Positions 6,462 to 10,170 of a DNA stretch of 10,170 nucleotides are shown in pieces. The position numbers and the translations under genes are program-made. The DNA is from Actinomycetota bacterium (GTDB lineage Bacteria; Acidobacteriota; Blastocatellia; Chloracidobacteriales; Chloracidobacteriaceae): the NCBI GenBank assembly GCA_013298335.1, contig JAAFHI010000056.1, forward strand, positions 1 to 10,170. Reading direction: 5' to 3'. Under the pieces are notes generated by a model, which was not told the origin of the DNA, did no database searches, and was given only the letters and a program-made list of their open reading frames with translations. The first letter of the stretch is position 1. Every line of letters begins with the position of its first letter.

Positions 6462-7382
6462 GTGACCACTTCATCCAATCCTCTCGCCATCGACATTGCC
6501 GGGCTTGAATTCAAGAACCCGGTGATTCCCGCCAGCGGCACGTTCGGCTACGGTCTCGAATTTCTGCCGTTTTTCGACATTTCGAAGCTCGGCGGATTTT
6601 GTACCAAGGGGCTGTCGCCCAGGCCGCTGAAGGGCAATCCGCCCCCGCGCATCGCCGAGACCGCCGCCGGGATGCTCAATGCCATCGGGCTGCAAAACGT
6701 CGGCGTGCGGGCGTTCGTCGAGGAAAAGCTGCCGAAACTTCGCGAATACGACCTCCACGTCATCGCCAACGTCTTCGGTTACTCGATTGACGATTTTCTG
6801 GAAGTGGTGGCCGTGCTTGAGGATGCGGAGGGCGTCGCGGGCTACGAACTCAACATTTCCTGCCCGAACGTGAAGCAGGGCGGGACGCAGTTCGGCAACA
6901 ATCCGGCGATGGCGGCGGAAGTGACCGAATCGGTCAAAAAAGCGACGAAAAAACCGGTCATCGTGAAGCTTTCGCCCAACGCGCCGAGCATCGTCGAGGT
7001 CGCGCGCGCGGTCGAAGGCGCGGGTGCGGACGCCGTCTCGCTCGTCAACACCTTCGTCGGGATGTCGATTGACGTCTACACGAGAAAACCGCGCATCGCC
7101 TTTGCCACCGGCGGTTTGTCGGGACCGGCGATCAGGCCCATCGCGGTGCGGATGGTGTATGAAGTGTCGCAGGCGGTGAAAATCCCGCGCATCGGCATCG
7201 GCGGCATCGCGACGTGGATGGACGCGCTCGAATTCATCATCGCCGGGGCCTCGGGCGTACAGATCGGGACCGCAAACTACGCCGACCCGTGCGTCTCGCT
7301 CAAGGTCATCGAAGGGCTTGAAACTTACTGCCGAGAACGTCACGTGACTATCGCCGAACTGGTCGGAACCCTGCGGGTTTGA
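6462..7382 (+). CDS. pyrD: Dihydroorotate dehydrogenase, class 1B catalytic subunit type
   Basis: This enzyme oxidises dihydroorotate to orotate with bound FMN, the fourth step of pyrimidine synthesis, in the cytoplasm. The 306 residues match the family length. The N-terminal [15 protein letters not shown] stretch and the [23 protein letters not shown] block are typical. [11 protein letters not shown] carries Cys134, the catalytic base of class 1 enzymes (class 2 uses Ser). [15 protein letters not shown] and the phosphate-binding [24 protein letters not shown] region complete the barrel. These features, especially the [12 protein letters not shown] segment, fit class 1B (PyrDB), which normally works with the iron-sulfur/FAD subunit PyrK and NAD+. 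No pyrK is in the window. The start is the GTG at 6462, right after the heptamer array; no Shine-Dalgarno is visible, so translation may depend on coupling to plsY or on a leaderless-like mode. Confidence 0.95.
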   Translation: MTTSSNPLAIDIAGLEFKNPVIPASGTFGYGLEFLPFFDISKLGGFCTKGLSPRPLKGNPPPRIAETAAGMLNAIGLQNVGVRAFVEEKLPKLREYDLHVIANVFGYSIDDFLEVVAVLEDAEGVAGYELNISCPNVKQGGTQFGNNPAMAAEVTESVKKATKKPVIVKLSPNAPSIVEVARAVEGAGADAVSLVNTFVGMSIDVYTRKPRIAFATGGLSGPAIRPIAVRMVYEVSQAVKIPRIGIGGIATWMDALEFIIAGASGVQIGTANYADPCVSLKVIEGLETYCRERHVTIAELVGTLRV

Positions 7383-7449
7383 CGCCTGCCGACGGTCAGG
7401 TTTCCTGCCCGGCGGGAGGCTGAAGCAGTGGTTTCCGGCTTTCGCGGTC

Positions 7450-7477
7450 TTGGTTGTCGTCCGATTTCTGGTAGAAT
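7450..7477 (+). promoter_or_regulatory. Predicted promoter of the reductase-desaturase operon
   Basis: In the 286-base spacer after pyrD, TTGGTT (7450-7455) is followed after 16 bases by TAGAAT (7472-7477), a five-of-six match to the -10 consensus. Transcription would start near 7484, giving a leader of roughly 185 bases that includes a T-rich stretch (about 7554-7564) and the hairpin cluster at 7570-7613. The -35 match is only moderate. Confidence 0.4.
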
Positions 7478-7569
7478 GCCGCGCTCGCCGGCATTCCTCC
7501 CTTTTCGCTGCCCCCGGAGCACATTGAGTCAAGGTGACGCTGTTTCACGATGATTTGTTTTTTTGAAGA

Positions 7570-7613
7570 CCCCGTTGGGGCCGGTTCGCGGCGAACCCTG
7601 TTTTCCCAGGGTT
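7570..7613. repeat. Triple hairpin cluster upstream of the reductase gene
   Basis: Three small palindromes follow one another: CCCC-GTT-GGGG (7570-7580), GGTTCGC-G-GCGAACC (7583-7597), and AACCCTG-TTTTCC-CAGGGTT (7594-7613), whose left arm overlaps the end of the second palindrome. The second and third share the bases AACC (7594-7597), so they are alternative, mutually exclusive foldings in RNA. They may be a dispersed REP-like repeat similar in style to the cluster at 1799-1892. Alternatively, since they lie in the probable leader of the desaturase operon, they may be a regulatory switch. No ribosome binding site is inside the cluster; the gene start is 56 bases further on. Confidence 0.6.
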
Positions 7614-7668
7614 GTTCCCGTGACCACGCTGCGTGTGTTCGCGGACGCCGCCGGCAGGCGGTGGTTCG

Positions 7669-8781
7669 ATGAAAGCCGCACTTCAAAAATCCTCATTCCT
7701 GTCGCGGGTCGCGTCGATTCCGCGACTTTTCGCCTATCCGCTGCGGATTTCCAACTATCTCGAACTCATCAATCCGCTCTGGTCGAGCCACCGCCTGATG
7801 GCGCGCGTGGTGAAGGTCTGGGACGAAACAAAGAATGCGCGCACCCTGACCCTGCGCCCCGGTCGGCACTGGAAACCGCACCGCGCCGGGCAGTACGTGA
7901 GCATCCGCATCCCGGTCGCCGGAAAGCTCGAAACCCGCTACTACACCATTTCCTCGCCGCCCGAACGCACCGACGGCTGCTTCACCATCACCGTCAAGGC
8001 GGTGGAAGGTGGGCGGGGATCGCATTCGTTGGTGCGCGACCTCCGCGTCGGGGCCTACCTGCCGATCGGACTGCCGGATGGCGATTTCGTTCTGCCCGAT
8101 CCGGTGCCCGAGAAACTGCTGTTCATCACCGGCGGCATCGGCATCACGCCCGCGATGAGCATGCTTGGCAGCCTGATTGCGCGGAAGTGCCTGCCCGACA
8201 GTGTTCATCTGCATTACTCGCCGAATGAATTCGAGGTCGTTTTCGACAGGCAGTTGAAGGAAATGGCCCGGACACATCCGCAATACCGTCTGGCGCGGGT
8301 GTTCACCCGGCCCGCCGACGGCATCGCCTCACTGAACGAAGGACATTTCAGCCCGGCCCAACTCGACAAGCTGTGTCCCGACTGGAAGGACCGCGAAGTG
8401 TTTGCGTGCGGTCCCGAGACGATGCTGACCGCGCTGACGACCCATTTCGAACGCACCCGGATGGCGGCGAAGCTTCACCTCGAACGGTTCGGGTTCGGCC
8501 CGTTGAACGTTCCGGTCGAGGGCGTCGGCGGTCACGTCCGTCTGGTGAAGAGTGGCCTTGAAGTGGAGGCCGATGCCTCGACGAATCTCCTGCGCGTGGC
8601 CGAGCAGGCTGGCCTGAAACCGAAACACGGTTGCCGCCAGGGAATCTGCCACACCTGCAATGTCAGACTGATTTCCGGGAGTGTCCGTGATTTGCGAACC
8701 GGAAAAATATTCGATGACCTCGGCGGTCCCGTGCAGATCTGCGTGAGTGCCGCCGCCGGCAATTGTGAACTTGACCTTTAG
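7669..8781 (+). CDS. Ferredoxin-NAD(P)H reductase with C-terminal [2Fe-2S] domain, desaturase electron donor
   Basis: This 370-residue flavoprotein has the layout FAD domain, NAD(P) domain, plant-type ferredoxin domain. The FAD-binding RYYTISS starts at Arg90. The nucleotide-binding GGIGITP is at 155-161, and the C-terminal reductase signature CGPETML is at 247-253. The iron-sulfur ligands are Cys322, Cys327 and Cys330 (CRQGICHTC) and Cys358 in the ICVSAAAGN segment. It should take electrons from NAD(P)H through FAD to the [2Fe-2S] cluster and pass them to the desaturase encoded 22 bases downstream, as proposed for the Rv3230c/DesA3 pair of mycobacteria. The N-terminus has a short extension (about residues 1-45) before the flavin domain. 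The ATG at 7669 is chosen because the GGCGGTGG stretch precedes it closely; the GTG at 7633 would add 12 residues with no homology signal. PyrK was considered because it is also an FNR-type protein, but domain content and neighbour favour the desaturase role. Confidence 0.9.
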   Translation: MKAALQKSSFLSRVASIPRLFAYPLRISNYLELINPLWSSHRLMARVVKVWDETKNARTLTLRPGRHWKPHRAGQYVSIRIPVAGKLETRYYTISSPPERTDGCFTITVKAVEGGRGSHSLVRDLRVGAYLPIGLPDGDFVLPDPVPEKLLFITGGIGITPAMSMLGSLIARKCLPDSVHLHYSPNEFEVVFDRQLKEMARTHPQYRLARVFTRPADGIASLNEGHFSPAQLDKLCPDWKDREVFACGPETMLTALTTHFERTRMAAKLHLERFGFGPLNVPVEGVGGHVRLVKSGLEVEADASTNLLRVAEQAGLKPKHGCRQGICHTCNVRLISGSVRDLRTGKIFDDLGGPVQICVSAAAGNCELDL

Positions 8782-8793
8782 AACAGAACCTTC

Positions 8794-8797
8794 GGAG
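8794..8797 (+). promoter_or_regulatory. Ribosome binding site deciding the desaturase start
   Basis: GGAG lies 6 bases before the ATG at 8804. This favours that start over the in-frame GTG at 8747, which would overlap the reductase gene by 35 bases and add 19 residues. Confidence 0.6.
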
Positions 8798-8803
8798 AAC
8801 CTG

Positions 8804-10027
8804 ATGCCCACCGGCCGAATGCCCGTAAAACTGACCGATGCCCAGATCGAGGAAATCGGTCGCGAACTGGATGCAATGCGCCATGAAGTCATCGAATCGC
8901 GCGGTGACCGTGATCGCCGCTACATTCGAAACGTCATCAAATCCCAGCGCGGCCTGGCCCTCGGCGGTCGCGTCATCATTCTTGCCAGCATTCTTTTCCT
9001 GCCCGCCTGGGGCCACGGACTGGCCACCTACACGGTCTTTCTGTCGCTGCTCGTGTTCGGTGCGTTCTGTCTGGGACTTGCCAAGATCATCGAGAACATG
9101 GAAATCGCCCACAACGTGATGCACGCCCAGTGGGACTGGATGATGGACGAAGACGTGCAGTCGGCCACCTGGGAGTGGGACAACGTCTGCGCCTCCGCGG
9201 AGTGGAAAGTCTCGCACAACTTCAAGCACCACACCTGGACCAACGTGCTTGGCAAGGACCCCGACGTCGGTTACGGCATGCTGCGCGTCAGTCCCGAACA
9301 GCGGTGGAAACCCTATTACCTCGGACAGCCGATTTACGCCCTGATTCTGGCCGTATTCTTTGAATGGGCGATTGCCATTCAGGGACTGGAACTGGGCCGG
9401 GTATTTGCCGGGAAAACCACCCTTCGGCAGATTCGCTCGCAAGTCGTCATGACGGTGAAAAAGATGGCAGCCCAGATCATGAAGGATTACGTCCTGTGGC
9501 CGCTCCTGGTCGTGGCGCTGATGATTCCGTTCGCCTTTTCCGGCTATGGACCGGCCCTGCTGGCGGTCTTCCTGTGGGTTTTGGCGGCCAACGGCGCGGC
9601 CAACCTGTTCCGCAATTTCTGGACCTACCTCATCATATTCTGCGGACACTTTCCGGGCGACGTCTACGTATTCACCAAAAAGCAGGTCGAGGATGAAACC
9701 CGCGCCCGGTGGTACGTGCGGCAATTGCTCGCGTCCTGCAATATCCGCAGCGGCAAGTTCCTCAATTTTCTTTCTGGAAATCTCTCGCACCAGATCGAGC
9801 ACCATCTTTTCCCCGATCTGCCGAGCAATCGCTATCAGGAACTCGCGCCCCGCGTCCGCGCGATGGCCGACCGTTTCGAACTTCCCTACAACACCGGATC
9901 GCTGATCCGTCAGTTCGGAAGCACCGTCTGGAAGATTCTGCGGCTGTCATTCCCCGGCGGTGCCTCGCTGGGCATGAAGTGGGAATTCAAGACCTGGAAC
10001 GAACAGCAGGAAAGCACGGAAAGCTGA
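8804..10027 (+). CDS. Membrane fatty acyl desaturase (DesA3-like, three His boxes)
   Basis: This is an integral membrane di-iron desaturase of 407 residues that inserts a double bond into an acyl chain using O2 and two electrons. The three iron-binding histidine boxes are complete: HNVMH (His103, His107), HNFKHH (His138, His142, His143) and HQIEHH (His329, His333, His334). Hydrophobic segments flank them at about 52-95, about 180-205 and about 230-275, the usual arrangement with all boxes on the cytoplasmic side. The blocks HAQWDWMMDEDVQSATWEWD and HNFKHHTWTNVLGKDPDVGY are strikingly like mycobacterial stearoyl-CoA Delta-9 desaturase DesA3. Regiochemistry and whether the substrate is acyl-CoA or a lipid-bound chain are inferred, not shown. 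The reductase 22 bases upstream is the obvious electron donor, and the two genes should form one transcript. The ATG at 8804 has GGAG 6 bases upstream. The Gln/Glu/Ser-rich C-terminal tail is short and intact. Confidence 0.93.
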   Translation: MPTGRMPVKLTDAQIEEIGRELDAMRHEVIESRGDRDRRYIRNVIKSQRGLALGGRVIILASILFLPAWGHGLATYTVFLSLLVFGAFCLGLAKIIENMEIAHNVMHAQWDWMMDEDVQSATWEWDNVCASAEWKVSHNFKHHTWTNVLGKDPDVGYGMLRVSPEQRWKPYYLGQPIYALILAVFFEWAIAIQGLELGRVFAGKTTLRQIRSQVVMTVKKMAAQIMKDYVLWPLLVVALMIPFAFSGYGPALLAVFLWVLAANGAANLFRNFWTYLIIFCGHFPGDVYVFTKKQVEDETRARWYVRQLLASCNIRSGKFLNFLSGNLSHQIEHHLFPDLPSNRYQELAPRVRAMADRFELPYNTGSLIRQFGSTVWKILRLSFPGGASLGMKWEFKTWNEQQESTES

Positions 10028-10040
10028 ACACGCCCCGCCA

Positions 10041-10123
10041 CCCGTTGTGAGGAACCGAAGCCGGAGGTATGGCAATGCACAACGGGAGCGAGGTGGGTTG
10101 CCCTGCAGGGTAGGGCGATACCC
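10041..10123. repeat. Structured non-coding segment: 9-bp inverted repeat plus second hairpin
   Basis: After the desaturase stop, CCCGTTGTG (10041-10049) and CACAACGGG (10078-10086) form a perfect 9-bp inverted repeat around 28 bases. A second fold uses GGGT (10095-10098) with ACCC (10120-10123) and GCCCT (10100-10104) with AGGGC (10112-10116). CCACC (10038-10042) and GGTGG (10092-10096) could extend the first stem past a bulge. No T-run follows either hairpin. It may be a structured RNA, a transcript-end element or the edge of a repeat or mobile element continuing to the right. I recognise no known RNA family. The remaining bases to 10170 hold no gene that I can support. Confidence 0.5.
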
Positions 10124-10170
10124 GCCCGTCCACCGTGTCATTTTCAGAAGAAGTGAAACCGCCCTCTCCG

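Noticed and set aside
6471..7532. Minus-strand open frame of 353 codons opposite pyrD
   Set aside because: It covers a well-conserved enzyme gene; its translation is rich in Arg, Asp and His with no domain, typical of a GC-rich shadow.
7669..8781. Reductase as PyrK subunit of the neighbouring PyrD
   Set aside because: It carries a separate C-terminal plant-type CxxxxCxxC ferredoxin domain and is 22 bases from a desaturase, while pyrD is 286 bases away with a likely promoter between.
8747..8803. GTG start for the desaturase overlapping the reductase
   Set aside because: The ATG at 8804 has GGAG at proper spacing, and the extra 19 residues lack any family signal.
8663..9805. Minus-strand open frame of 380 codons opposite the desaturase
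   Set aside because: It is a shadow of the desaturase reading frame with no recognisable motif or ribosome binding site.
10041..10086. Integron attC site
   Set aside because: The repeat reads GTTGTG...CACAAC, the opposite of the RYYYAAC...GTTRRRY order of attC, and no cassette or integrase is seen.

Overview
The window is GC-rich and densely coded. It looks like the chromosome of a Gram-negative bacterium. Three things point loosely toward the Verrucomicrobia/PVC group or Acidobacteria: a large two-propeller Y_Y_Y sensor kinase, intergenic hairpin-type repeats, and several intergenic runs of degenerate seven-base repeats. This taxonomic guess is an inference; no rRNA or other marker gene lies inside the window. 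The fatty-acid desaturase needs O2, and ferrous-iron uptake is also present, so an aerobic or facultative lifestyle is likely.

Layout. (1) 1-1788, + strand: the C-terminal two thirds or so of FeoB, the ferrous-iron transporter, with its GTPase domain off the left edge. It is followed by a hairpin-rich spacer and a 60-residue FeoB-associated Cys-rich membrane protein (1978-2160). (2) 2210-5566, - strand, converging on the iron genes: a 1118-residue periplasmic two-propeller sensor histidine kinase without receiver or DNA-binding domain and without a partner regulator in view. (3) Divergent from it, + strand: plsY (phospholipid synthesis, about 5798-6415) and pyrD (class 1B-type dihydroorotate dehydrogenase, 6462-7382). 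They are separated by 46 bases that are mostly a heptamer array. (4) After a 286-base spacer with a plausible promoter and a cluster of hairpins: a two-gene operon of ferredoxin-type reductase (7669-8781) and acyl desaturase (8804-10027), an electron-transfer pair resembling mycobacterial Rv3230c/DesA3. (5) 10028-10170: non-coding, with a 9-bp inverted repeat and a second hairpin.

How the genes fit together. plsY and the desaturase pair both shape membrane lipids, one by making lysophosphatidic acid and the other by introducing double bonds. The iron genes form a separate unit. The individual genes belong to well-known families, and I see no new multi-gene defence or biosynthetic system.

The most unusual signal is between the genes. 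Three spacers carry imperfect arrays with a strict 7-base period and different unit sequences: AAGGATG-type at 2153-2290, NNNNNCT-type at 5611-5645 and CCATCCC-type at 6423-6457. The first forms a 19-nt perfect inverted repeat between two converging genes. It supplies the stop codon of the small iron gene on one side and encodes the charged C-terminal tail of the kinase on the other. These resemble the short tandemly repeated repetitive (STRR) heptamers described in cyanobacteria, but here they reach into coding ends.
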